Assembly (NCBI GenBank): GCA_963837655.1
Contig: CAWIOK010000023.1
Coordinates: forward strand, 558,001 to 622,000
Source of the DNA: CAVVSD01 sp963837655
GTDB taxonomy: Bacteria > Actinomycetota > Thermoleophilia > Solirubrobacterales > Solirubrobacteraceae
Reading direction: 5' to 3'
DNA length: 64,000 bases
The position numbers and the translations under genes are program-made. The notes under the pieces were generated by a model. It saw nothing but the letters and a program-made list of their open reading frames with translations, had not been told where the DNA came from and ran no database searches. Positions 57,010-64,000 of the stretch are shown piece after piece. How positions within the stretch are numbered: position 1 is the stretch's first letter; each line of letters begins with the position of its first letter.

Positions 57010-57049
57010 GCAGCCGTACCAACCGGAACCCGGCTACTGCAGGGTAGCG

Positions 57050-57817
57050 TCAGGTGTCCTCGTGCCACGGCGTGAGGACCCGGGGGCCGTCGGCCGTGAC
57101 GGCGATCGTGAACTCGAAGTGGGCGGCCAGCGAGCCGTCCTGCGAGTAGATCGCCCAGTTGTCGTCACCCATCCGGATCTGATGGCGACCTGCTGTGACC
57201 ATCGGCTCGACCGCCAGGACCATGCCCTCCTCCAGGAGGGGTCCCCTTCCGGGCTCGCCGAAGTTCGGGATCTGCGGGTCCTCGTGCATCGACCGTCCGA
57301 TGCCGTGGCCGACGAGCGACCGGACAATGGACAGCCCGTCGGCCTCCACGCGGGTCTGCACGGCATTGGAGACGTCACCGAGGTGGTTGCCCGCAGTGCA
57401 CTGGGGCACCGCGTCGAAGAGCGACTGCTTCGTCGTGTCCAGCAGCTTGCGCACGAGCGGCGTCGCCGCGGCGTCACCGCCGACCGTGAAGGTCCGAGCC
57501 GCGTCGGCCACCCAGCCGTCGAGGACGACCCCGCAGTCCACGGAGATGACGTCGCTGCGCTTCAGCTCGTAGGAGCCAGGGATGCCGTGGACGACCATCT
57601 CGTTGGGAGACGTGCACAGCGAGCCGGGGAAGCCGCGATAGCCCTTGAAGGCCGGGGTGGCGCCCTGCGACTTGATGTAGCGCTCGGCCGCCTCGTCGAG
57701 ATCGAGGGTGGTGACGCCCGGCCGGATCTTGCTCTCGACCAGCCGCAGCGTCCGCACGAGGATCGCGCCGGCGGCGGCCATGGCGTCGATCTCCGCTGGG
57801 CTCTTCTTGATGATCAT
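57050..57817 (-). CDS. map: Methionine aminopeptidase (type I)
   Basis: A 255-residue dinuclear-metal peptidase that removes the initiator Met. Metal ligands: Asp in ISVDCGVVLDGWVADAARTF (two Asp), His in GHGIGRSMHEDP, Glu in LAVEPMV and Glu in HFEFTIAV. There is no N-terminal SH3/zinc extension. ATG 57817 lies 76 bp after adk. Confidence 0.95.
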   Translation of the reverse strand: MIIKKSPAEIDAMAAAGAILVRTLRLVESKIRPGVTTLDLDEAAERYIKSQGATPAFKGYRGFPGSLCTSPNEMVVHGIPGSYELKRSDVISVDCGVVLDGWVADAARTFTVGGDAAATPLVRKLLDTTKQSLFDAVPQCTAGNHLGDVSNAVQTRVEADGLSIVRSLVGHGIGRSMHEDPQIPNFGEPGRGPLLEEGMVLAVEPMVTAGRHQIRMGDDNWAIYSQDGSLAAHFEFTIAVTADGPRVLTPWHEDT

Positions 57818-57893
57818 GACGTCCGGGGGCCCGCCTTCGCCGGCCCATGACGACCTTCGGTTCCGTCTGGTCGACGGGCCGCCTCAGGCACCC

Positions 57894-58565
57894 CTAGAGC
57901 TCGTCCTCGAGCTTGAGCGTCGCGATCGTCGCGCGGATGTGGTCGTGCACCTCGGTCGGAGCCAGCGTGCCGTCGAAGCGCCGCAGCAGGCCCTTGTCCT
58001 CGTAGTAGTCGACGAGCGGCGAGGTCTGGCGGTGGTAGACGTCGAGGCGGTTGCGGACGACCTCGGGCTTGTCGTCATCGCGCTGGATGAGGTCGGAGCC
58101 GTCGATGTCGCACTTGCCCGCGACCTTGGGCGGGTTGAAGTCGACGTGGTACGGGCGACCCGACTTGGAGACGCGCCGGCCGGACAGACGCCGGATGAGC
58201 TCCTCGTCGGGGACCTCGAGCATGATCGCCGCCGTCAGCCCCCGGCCCAGCTTCCCGAATGCATCGTCGAGCGCCTCGGCCTGCGCGATCGTGCGCGGGA
58301 AGCCGTCCAGGACGAACCCGTCGGCGGCCTCGGCGCCCTCCACCTTCTCGAGGATGACGCCGATGATCACGTCGTCGGGCACGAGCTCGCCGCGGTCCAT
58401 GTACCCCTTGGCCTCTTTGCCCAGGTCGGTACCCGTCTTGACCGCCTCGCGGAGCATGTCGCCCGTCGAGATGAACGGAAGGTCGAAGTCCTCCGTGATG
58501 CGCTCGGCCTGCGTGCCCTTCCCGGCGCCCGGAGGACCGAGGAGAATGAGGTTCAGCTCGGACAC
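57894..58565 (-). CDS. adk: Adenylate kinase
   Basis: A 223-residue enzyme that balances ATP, ADP and AMP. The P-loop is LLGPPGAGKGTQAE, the AMP site FISTGDMLRE and GFPRTIAQAE, and the lid region RRVSKSGRPYHVDFNPPK...CDIDG (a long lid with one Cys, so not the four-Cys zinc lid). GTG 58565 sets the usual N-terminus and lies 10 nt after TAGCCT. GTG 58616 overlaps the secY stop (GTGA) and would add 17 unconserved residues. Confidence 0.93.
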   Translation of the reverse strand: MSELNLILLGPPGAGKGTQAERITEDFDLPFISTGDMLREAVKTGTDLGKEAKGYMDRGELVPDDVIIGVILEKVEGAEAADGFVLDGFPRTIAQAEALDDAFGKLGRGLTAAIMLEVPDEELIRRLSGRRVSKSGRPYHVDFNPPKVAGKCDIDGSDLIQRDDDKPEVVRNRLDVYHRQTSPLVDYYEDKGLLRRFDGTLAPTEVHDHIRATIATLKLEDEL

Positions 58566-58612
58566 AGGAGCGCGCAGGCTACCTGTTCCGGGACCCGTCC
58601 CGCTGTCTGCGG

Positions 58613-59884
58613 TCACTTCAGGAAGCCTTCGTAGTTGCGCATCATGAGCTGCGCCTCGAGCTGCTTCATCGTGTCGAGCGCCACGCCGACGACGATCAAC
58701 AGGCTCGTGCCGCCGAAGTAGAAGTTCGCCGCCGTCTGGTTGATGAGCACCGTCGGCAGCGCCGCGACCGCAGCGAGGTACAGCGCACCCGGGAAGGTCA
58801 GCCGGGCCAGGATGCGGTCCAGGAACTCGGCCGTCGGCCTGCCGGGACGCACGCCCGGGATGAAGCCGCCGTACTTGCGCAGGTTGTCCGCCTGCTCCAC
58901 GGGGTTGAACGTGACCGCCGTGTAGAAGTACGTGAAGAGGATGATGAGGATCGTCTCGCCGACGATGTAGGCCCAGCCGCTCGGCGCGAAGAACGACGCG
59001 ATGTCCTCACCGAACTTCGCCTGCGTCAGCTGGCCGATCGTGGGCGGGAAGGCCATGAGCGACGCAGCGAAGATGACCGGGATGACGCCGGCCATGTTCA
59101 CGCGCAGCGGGAGGTAGGTCTGCCCGCCCTGCGTCATGCGGCGGCCGATGACGCGCTTGGCGTACTGGATCGGGATCCGCCGCTGCCCCTCCTGCATGAA
59201 GACCACGGCCGCGATCACCGCGAGCGCGAGGAACGGCATCATCACCTTGAAGACGGGGTCCGGGCTCGTCCACCAGGCCTGGATGCCCTTCGGCAGGCCC
59301 GCGACGATCGACGCGAAGATCATGAGCGAGATGCCGTTGCCGATCCCGCGCTGCGTGATCAGCTCCCCCAACCACATGACGAGCACGCAGCCGGCGGTCA
59401 GGCAGAGCACGATCAGGAACACGCGCGGCGCGGTGAACTCGGTGATGAGCGGCTGGCCGGCCTGCGCACTGAAGGACTTGAAGAGGAAGACGTAGCCGAT
59501 CGCCTGGGCGAACGCGAGGGCGACGGTGAGGTAGCGCGTGTACTGCGTGATGCGCTGCTGACCGACCTCGCCCTCGTTCTTGAGCTTCTCGAGGGAGGGG
59601 ATCACGACCTGCAGCAGCTGCAGGATGATCGACGCCGTGATGTACGGCATGATCCCGAGCGCGAAGAGCGCGATGCGGGACAGGCCGCCGCCCGAGAACG
59701 TGTTCAGCAGGCTGAGCACGCCGCCACCGCCGAACTGCTCCTGGACGGATTGGACGGCGGCCGTGTTGATCCCGGGCACCGGGACGTGCGCGCCGAAGCG
59801 GTACACCGCGAGCATGGCTGCGGTGAACAGCAGCTTCTTGCGGATCTCCGCGACCGTGAAGGCGCTGAGGATGGTCGTCAGCAT
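58613..59884 (-). CDS. secY: Preprotein translocase subunit SecY
   Basis: A 423-residue, ten-helix core of the Sec channel. MPYITASIILQLLQVVIPSL, LGELITQRGIGNGISLMIFA and LRKYGGFIPGVRPGRPT are diagnostic. ATG 59884 lies 51 bp after rplO. It inserts or exports proteins such as DacB and the lipoprotein found in this window. Confidence 0.96.
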   Translation of the reverse strand: MLTTILSAFTVAEIRKKLLFTAAMLAVYRFGAHVPVPGINTAAVQSVQEQFGGGGVLSLLNTFSGGGLSRIALFALGIMPYITASIILQLLQVVIPSLEKLKNEGEVGQQRITQYTRYLTVALAFAQAIGYVFLFKSFSAQAGQPLITEFTAPRVFLIVLCLTAGCVLVMWLGELITQRGIGNGISLMIFASIVAGLPKGIQAWWTSPDPVFKVMMPFLALAVIAAVVFMQEGQRRIPIQYAKRVIGRRMTQGGQTYLPLRVNMAGVIPVIFAASLMAFPPTIGQLTQAKFGEDIASFFAPSGWAYIVGETILIILFTYFYTAVTFNPVEQADNLRKYGGFIPGVRPGRPTAEFLDRILARLTFPGALYLAAVAALPTVLINQTAANFYFGGTSLLIVVGVALDTMKQLEAQLMMRNYEGFLK

Positions 59885-59935
59885 CGGCCGTCCAGGGTAC
59901 CGAGCCGCTGACTGTGTTCCGCCAGGCCGACGGGC

Positions 59936-60448
59936 CTAGCGGTCGACGACCGTGGCCGTGCCGCCGGCCTTCTCGATCGCCTCACGTGCGGAGGCGCTGA
60001 AGGCATGCGCATGGACGGTCAGCGACTTCGTCAGCTCGCCGCCGGCGAGCACCTTGACGGCAACGCCCTTGCGGTTGGCCAGCCCGTGCGCCTTGAGGGC
60101 GTCGAGCGTGACCTCGGTGCCCGCGTCGAAGCGGCGCTCGAGATCCTTGAGGTTGACCGTCTGCGTGTGCGTGCGGAAAGGCTCGAAGGGCATCGACTTC
60201 TTCATGTGCGGACCGCGCAGCTTGCGCATCCGCATGTGGATCGGCATCTGGCCGCCCTCGAAGCGCGTGCGGTCCTTCGCGCCGGAGCGCGAGCCCGCGC
60301 CCTTCTGGCCGCGACCGGACGTCTTGCCGGTACCCGATCCCTCACCACGGCCGACGCGCTTGCGCGGCTTGCGGCTGCCGGGGTTCGGACGCAGCGTGTG
60401 CAGCCCGATCTCCTCGGGCGGCGTCGGCGTCAGTTCGGTCTTAGCCAT
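59936..60448 (-). CDS. rplO: 50S ribosomal protein uL15
   Basis: A 170-residue protein. LHTLRPNPGSRKPRKRVGRGEGSGTGKTSGRGQKG is the signature region (only partly conserved elsewhere), and a C-terminal KAGGTATVVDR ends it. The ATG overlaps the rpmD end by 8 bases. Confidence 0.96.
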   Translation of the reverse strand: MAKTELTPTPPEEIGLHTLRPNPGSRKPRKRVGRGEGSGTGKTSGRGQKGAGSRSGAKDRTRFEGGQMPIHMRMRKLRGPHMKKSMPFEPFRTHTQTVNLKDLERRFDAGTEVTLDALKAHGLANRKGVAVKVLAGGELTKSLTVHAHAFSASAREAIEKAGGTATVVDR

Positions 60449-60614
60449 CGTCTTCCACCTTCACGAGATGCCGGATGCGATGGACCATGCCCCGCGACTC
60501 CGGCGTGTCCTTGACCTCGACCGTCTGGCCGATGCCACGCAGGCCGAGCGAGCGCAGCGTGGCCAGCTGGCGCTGGTCGGACCCGTTCTTGGACTTGACC
60601 TGCGTCACCTTCAT
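60441..60614 (-). CDS. rpmD: 50S ribosomal protein uL30
   Basis: A 57-residue protein: MKVTQVKSKNGSDQRQLATL, then SLGLRGIGQTV and a C-terminal MVHRIRHLVKVEDDG. The ATG overlaps the rpsE stop (ATGA), and the stop lies inside the rplO start region. Confidence 0.93.
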   Translation of the reverse strand: MKVTQVKSKNGSDQRQLATLRSLGLRGIGQTVEVKDTPESRGMVHRIRHLVKVEDDG

Positions 60615-61264
60615 GCCGGCGCCTCGGTGGGCTCAGCCTCGGGCTCCGCGTCGGCGGCGGCCGCCTCGGGGGCGGGCTCGTCGGCAGGGGGAGCGCCGTC
60701 GATCGTCTCGGCGGCGACCGCCTCGGGCTCCTCCTTGGAGGCGAGGCCCAGCACCGCGTTGACCGACAGACCGCGCAGCTCCGCGACCTCCTCCGGCTTG
60801 CGCAGCTGCTGCAGGCCGGTGATCGTCGCCTTCACGAGGTTGATCGGGTTCTGCGAACCGAGCGACTTCGAGAGGATGTCGTGCAGGCCCGCGAGCTCGA
60901 GCACCGCGCGCACGCCGCCGCCGGCGATGACGCCGGTACCGGCCGAGGCCGGCTTCAGCAGCACGCGGCCGGAGCCGTAGATGCCCAGCGTCTGGTGCGT
61001 GATCGTCGAGCCGTGCTTGGGCACGCGGAACAGGTTCTTCTTGGCCTGGTCCACACCCTTCTGGATCGCGAGCGGGACCTCGTTGGCCTTGCCGTAGCCG
61101 ACACCCACCACGTCACGCTCGTCGCCGACGACCACGAGGGCCGTGAACGAGAAGCGACGGCCGCCCTTGACGACCTTCGCGACGCGGTTGATCTCGACGA
61201 CGCGCTCCTGCAGATCCAGACCGCCGGCGTTCACCGATCGGTCGAGGTTGGTGCCAATACTCAT
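60611..61264 (-). CDS. rpsE: 30S ribosomal protein uS5 with acidic C-terminal tail
   Basis: A 217-residue protein. The S5 core is complete: QERVVEINRVAKVVKGGRRF, GYGKANEVPLAI and GTGVIAGGGVRAVLE. The core ends near VNAVLGLAS; the last 45 or so residues are an Ala/Glu/Pro/Asp-rich acidic tail not seen in E. coli S5. ATG 61264 has GGAGG upstream; the longer upstream frame is not conserved. Confidence 0.96.
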   Translation of the reverse strand: MSIGTNLDRSVNAGGLDLQERVVEINRVAKVVKGGRRFSFTALVVVGDERDVVGVGYGKANEVPLAIQKGVDQAKKNLFRVPKHGSTITHQTLGIYGSGRVLLKPASAGTGVIAGGGVRAVLELAGLHDILSKSLGSQNPINLVKATITGLQQLRKPEEVAELRGLSVNAVLGLASKEEPEAVAAETIDGAPPADEPAPEAAAADAEPEAEPTEAPA

Positions 61265-61334
61265 GAAATTGCCTCCATCTCGCGAGACCGTCGCCCTGCG
61301 ACGGACTCGCAATGGCCGGCGAAGCCGGGCACGC

Positions 61335-61688
61335 TCATACGGCGAGGCCTCCCTCGCGCACGCCCTCAGCGAAGGCCTGGACGCGGCCGTGGTACTGGTA
61401 GCCGCCGCGGTCGAAGACCGCCCGCTCGATGCCGGCGGCCTTGGCGCGCTCCGCGAGGAGCTCGCCCGCCTTGCCGGACTGCTCGGCACGCGACAGGGAG
61501 CGCAGAGGCTCCTCCGTCCAGGCCACAGCGGCGATGGTGCGGCCGGCCGAGTCGTCGATGAGCTGGGCGAAGATGCCCCGGTTGGAGCGAAAGACGGAGA
61601 TGCGCGGGCGCTCGGCGGTGCCGACGATCTTCGCGCGGACGCGACGGCGGCGCTTGAGCCGGCGCGCGGGCTTCGTGAGGACGGTCAT
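61335..61688 (-). CDS. rplR: 50S ribosomal protein uL18
   Basis: A 117-residue 5S rRNA-binding protein: RLKRRRRVRAKIVGTAERPR, VFRSNRGIFAQLIDD and FDRGGYQYHGRVQAFAEGVR. ATG 61688 overlaps the rplF stop (ATGA). Confidence 0.96.
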   Translation of the reverse strand: MTVLTKPARRLKRRRRVRAKIVGTAERPRISVFRSNRGIFAQLIDDSAGRTIAAVAWTEEPLRSLSRAEQSGKAGELLAERAKAAGIERAVFDRGGYQYHGRVQAFAEGVREGGLAV

Positions 61689-62218
61689 GCGCGCTTGCCC
61701 ACCTTCCGGGCGACGTACTCGCCCTCGTAACGGATGCCCTTGCCCTTGTAGGGCTCCGGCGGGCGCTGCTTCCGGATGATCGCGGCGATCTCGCCGACGG
61801 CCTGCTTGGAGTTGCCCTTCACCACGATGCGCGTGGGGACCGGCACCTCGAACTCGATGCCGTCGGGCGCCTTCACCGAGACGGGGTGCGAGTAGCCGAG
61901 GGCCAGCTCGAGGTCCGAGCCCTTCAGGGCCGCGCGGTAGCCGACGCCCTGGATCTCCAGGCGCTTCTCGAAGCCGGTGGTGACGCCTTCGACCATGTTG
62001 GCCACGAGCGAGCGCGTCAGCCCGTGCAGGGCGCGATGCTCGCCGCGGTCGGTCGGGCGGCTCACCAGGAGCTCGTGGTCCTCCTGGGCGACGGTGATGT
62101 CGCGGTGGACGCGCTCGGAGAGCTCGCCACGCGGGCCGTGCACGCGAACGAGCTCGGGCTCGATCGTGACGGTCACCGTCTCGGGGACAGGGATGGGCTT
62201 TCGGCCGATGCGCGACAT
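61685..62218 (-). CDS. rplF: 50S ribosomal protein uL6
   Basis: A 177-residue protein: MSRIGRKPIPVPETVTV, then LEIQGVGYRAALKGSDLELALGYSHPV (positions about 85-112) and the C-terminal PEPYKGKGIRYEGEYV. It is full length and follows rpsH by 6 bp. Confidence 0.97.
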   Translation of the reverse strand: MSRIGRKPIPVPETVTVTIEPELVRVHGPRGELSERVHRDITVAQEDHELLVSRPTDRGEHRALHGLTRSLVANMVEGVTTGFEKRLEIQGVGYRAALKGSDLELALGYSHPVSVKAPDGIEFEVPVPTRIVVKGNSKQAVGEIAAIIRKQRPPEPYKGKGIRYEGEYVARKVGKRA

Positions 62219-62224
62219 GTCAGG

Positions 62225-62635
62225 TCACCAGACCTCGGCGACGACCTCGCCGCCCACGCCCGACTGGCGAGCCTGGTGGCCGGTCATCACGCCGGACGAC
62301 GTCGACATGATCGCGGTGCCCAGTCCACCCTGGACCTTGGGGATCTCGCCGGCGTTCGCGTAGAGACGCCGCCCCGGGCGCGATGCGCGCCGCAGGCCGG
62401 AGATCGCCGAGCGGCGATCGGACGTGTACTTGAGCTGGACGCGCAGGATCTGGCCCGGGTGCTCGGCGTTGGGCGCCTCGACCTCGTAGCCGTTGATGTA
62501 GCCCTGCTCACGCAGGATGCGCGCGCACTCGGCCTTCAGCCGGGACGACGGGATCTCGACCGTCTCGTGGGCGGCCTGGATGCCGTTGCGGATCCGGGTG
62601 AGGAAGTCTGCGATGGGGTCGGTGTTGGAGCTCAC
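62225..62635 (-). CDS. rpsH: 30S ribosomal protein uS8
   Basis: A 136-residue 16S rRNA-binding protein: DPIADFLTRIRNGIQA at the start and GLGTAIMSTSSGVMTG near the end. GTG 62635 is the start (MSSNTDP). It lies between the zinc-type rpsN and rplF. Confidence 0.96.
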   Translation of the reverse strand: MSSNTDPIADFLTRIRNGIQAAHETVEIPSSRLKAECARILREQGYINGYEVEAPNAEHPGQILRVQLKYTSDRRSAISGLRRASRPGRRLYANAGEIPKVQGGLGTAIMSTSSGVMTGHQARQSGVGGEVVAEVW

Positions 62636-62657
62636 TGCTGGGTCTCTCTGCGCCGTG

Positions 62658-62843
62658 TCACCACGACGACTTGGTCATGCCCGGGATGAACCCCTCATGG
62701 GCCAGCTCCCGAAGGCAGATGCGGCACAGTCCGAACTTCCTGTAGACCGCGCGGGCCCGGCCACACCTGCGGCATCGGGTGTACTCGCGGGTCTTGTACT
62801 TCGCAGGGCGCGCCTGACGCACCCGCTGCGACGTCTTGGCCAT
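62658..62843 (-). CDS. rpsZ: 30S ribosomal protein uS14, zinc-binding type Z
   Basis: A 61-residue short S14 with two CxxC pairs (RCRRCG and GLCRICL) that bind zinc. MAKTSQRVRQARPAKYKTR opens it and ELAHEGFIPGMTKSSW ends it. A zinc-free paralogue, if any, is outside the window. Confidence 0.96.
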   Translation of the reverse strand: MAKTSQRVRQARPAKYKTREYTRCRRCGRARAVYRKFGLCRICLRELAHEGFIPGMTKSSW

Positions 62844-62848
62844 GATAG

Positions 62849-63418
62849 CTAGCTGTTCTCCCTGGCGAACGGCATCCCGAGGAGCTCGAGGAGGACGCGC
62901 GCCTCCTCATCCGTCGAGGCCGTGGTGGTGATGGTGATGTCGAGACCGCGGACCTGATCGATCGCGTCGTAGTCGATCTCGGGGAAGATGATCTGCTCGC
63001 GGACGCCCATCGAGTAGTTCCCGCGGCCGTCGAACGAGGTCCTCCGCAGGCCGCGGAAGTCACGGATCCGCGGGATCGCGACCGACACGAGGCGGTCGAG
63101 GAACTCGTAGGCACGCTCGTTGCGCAGCGTGACCGACAGCCCGACGGGCATGCCCTCGCGGAGCTTGAAGTTCGCGATCGACTTGCGCGCGCGGCGGATG
63201 TTCGGCTTCTGGCCGGCGATCGTCGCGAGCTGCTCGGAGGCTGCGTCGAGGAGCTTGGAGTCCTGCTTCGCCTCGCCCACGCCCATGTTCAGCGTGATCT
63301 TGTCGATCTTCGGCGCCTGCATGACCGTGGAGTACGCGAAGCGCTCCATGAGCTGCGGGCGCACATCGTCGATGTAGCGCTGCTTGAGGCGGGCAGGTGC
63401 GGCGGGTGCGGCGGACAC
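62849..63418 (-). CDS. rplE: 50S ribosomal protein uL5
   Basis: A 189-residue 5S rRNA-binding protein: ITLNMGVGEAKQDSK, GQKPNIRRARKSIANFKLRE and a C-terminal DEEARVLLELLGMPF. GTG 63418 lies one base after the rplX stop. Confidence 0.96.
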   Translation of the reverse strand: MSAAPAAPARLKQRYIDDVRPQLMERFAYSTVMQAPKIDKITLNMGVGEAKQDSKLLDAASEQLATIAGQKPNIRRARKSIANFKLREGMPVGLSVTLRNERAYEFLDRLVSVAIPRIRDFRGLRRTSFDGRGNYSMGVREQIIFPEIDYDAIDQVRGLDITITTTASTDEEARVLLELLGMPFARENS

Positions 63419-63419
63419 G

Positions 63420-63734
63420 TCAGATCACCTCTCCGGAGCGCACGCCGATGCGGACACGCTTGCCGTCGCGCTCCTCCACGCGGGTGCGCGTGGGCTTGCC
63501 GTCCTTCGGGTCCACGAGCGCCACGTTGGAGATGTGGATCGGACCCGGCTTCTCGATGACGCCACCGGGCTGGTTGGTGCCCGGGGTCGGTCGCTGGTGG
63601 CGCTTGACGATGTTGAGTCCGTCGACGAAGACCCGCTGCTTGGCAGGGTCGACCTGGAGGACGCGACCGGTCTTGCCACGGTCCTTGCCGCTGATCACGA
63701 CGACCTCGTCGTCGGCGCGTACGCGGAGAGCCAT
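63420..63734 (-). CDS. rplX: 50S ribosomal protein uL24
   Basis: A 104-residue assembly-initiating protein with the KOW motif VRADDEVVVISGKDRGKTG, then GLNIVKRHQRPTP. Its ATG meets the rplN stop at the same base (TGATG type). Confidence 0.96.
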   Translation of the reverse strand: MALRVRADDEVVVISGKDRGKTGRVLQVDPAKQRVFVDGLNIVKRHQRPTPGTNQPGGVIEKPGPIHISNVALVDPKDGKPTRTRVEERDGKRVRIGVRSGEVI

Positions 63735-64000
63735 CAGAGCACCTCCGGTGCGAGGGAGACGATCCGCATGAAGCCACCGTCGCGCAGCTCGCGGGCGACG
63801 GGACCGAAGATGCGGGTCCCGCGCGGGCTGCCCTGCGCGTCGATGATCACGGCGGCGTTCTCGTCGAAGGCGATGTACGTGCCGTCGTCGCGGCCGTAGG
63901 ACTTCTTCGTCCGCACGACGACCGCCGTGACGACCTCACCCTTCTTGACCGTGCCCTGCGGGGTCGCCGTCTTCACCGTGGCGGTGATGACGTCGCCCAC
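63734..64000 (-). CDS. rplN: 50S ribosomal protein uL14 (N-terminus outside window)
   Basis: The C-terminal 88 residues of uL14 are present: GDVITATVKTATPQG, VVVRTKKSYGRDDGTYIAF, FGPVARELRDGGFMRIVSLA. About 34 N-terminal residues lie beyond the right edge. The internal GTG at the edge is not the start. The spc-type cluster therefore continues to the right. Confidence 0.95.
   Translation of the reverse strand: MGDVITATVKTATPQGTVKKGEVVTAVVVRTKKSYGRDDGTYIAFDENAAVIIDAQGSPRGTRIFGPVARELRDGGFMRIVSLAPEVL

Noticed and set aside
56935..57049. A hidden infA gene between map and rpmJ
   Set aside because: The 115-bp gap is too short for IF1 and contains no IF1-like frame on either strand.
1..64000. Mobile elements, prophage, plasmid or secondary-metabolite megasynthase genes
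   Set aside because: I looked for transposase, integrase, phage structural, PKS/NRPS and toxin-antitoxin motifs in the credible reading frames and found none. Base composition and codon use look even across the window.

Overview
The window is uniformly high-GC, gene-dense DNA with short intergenic gaps, many 1-4 bp start/stop overlaps, frequent GTG starts and an actinobacterial ribosomal-protein gene order. It looks like a chromosomal segment of a deep-branching actinomycete. Composition and gene content suggest the Thermoleophilia/Solirubrobacterales; that placement is inference. I see no insertion sequences, prophage genes, CRISPR arrays or plasmid functions.

Layout. 1-6.1 kb (+): the end of a LarA/DUF2088-like protein, a PlsC acyltransferase, an aldo/keto reductase, a LamG plus N,N-dimethylformamidase-type protein, and SthA transhydrogenase. 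6.1-12.5 kb (-): a P450, an AraC regulator, a zinc alcohol dehydrogenase, a 2OG-Fe(II) oxygenase and a secreted DUF11 repeat protein. 12.5-22.7 kb (-): a nucleoside uptake and catabolism operon. It runs CYTH-cytidine deaminase fusion, punA, deoC, deoA, add, BMP lipoprotein, ABC ATPase, two permeases and a small membrane protein. upp is divergent from it. 23.5-31.7 kb: amidase, methyltransferase, FAD monooxygenase, universal stress protein, the phosphoketolase/acetate kinase pair and a GNAT. 31.9-36.3 kb: a TetR/ARPP-1/SRPBCC locus around a near-perfect 32-bp palindrome, a second aldo/keto reductase and small proteins. 36.3-40.8 kb: an orphan histidine kinase, an animal-type haem peroxidase coupled to a ThDP enzyme, and tRNA-Pro(CGG). 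40.9-53.9 kb: an ECF sigma factor fused to a zinc finger, membrane helix and heptad-repeat tail; Nif3, a 57-aa HTH protein, DacB, LigA and SurE; an ABC-2 exporter divergent from a two-component system; TruA, an AlkA-like glycosylase and a cysteine-ladder repeat protein. 54.0-64.0 kb (-): rplN through map, then rpmJ through rplQ. infA is missing from its usual place between map and rpmJ.

How genes work together. The nucleoside operon imports nucleosides through a BMP-type ABC transporter. It deaminates cytidine and adenosine, splits nucleosides by phosphorolysis, and degrades deoxyribose phosphate; upp recovers uracil. Phosphoketolase plus acetate kinase gives ATP from acetyl phosphate. The histidine kinase/response regulator pair probably controls the divergent ABC-2 exporter.

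A recurrent signal is a TANNNT-type -10 box only 6-11 nt before an ATG or GTG, without a Shine-Dalgarno. It suggests that many transcripts here are leaderless. The most unusual items are the membrane-tethered sigma factor, the CYTH-cytidine deaminase fusion, a probable CTG start for punA, the hexapeptide cysteine-ladder protein and the TetR palindrome.
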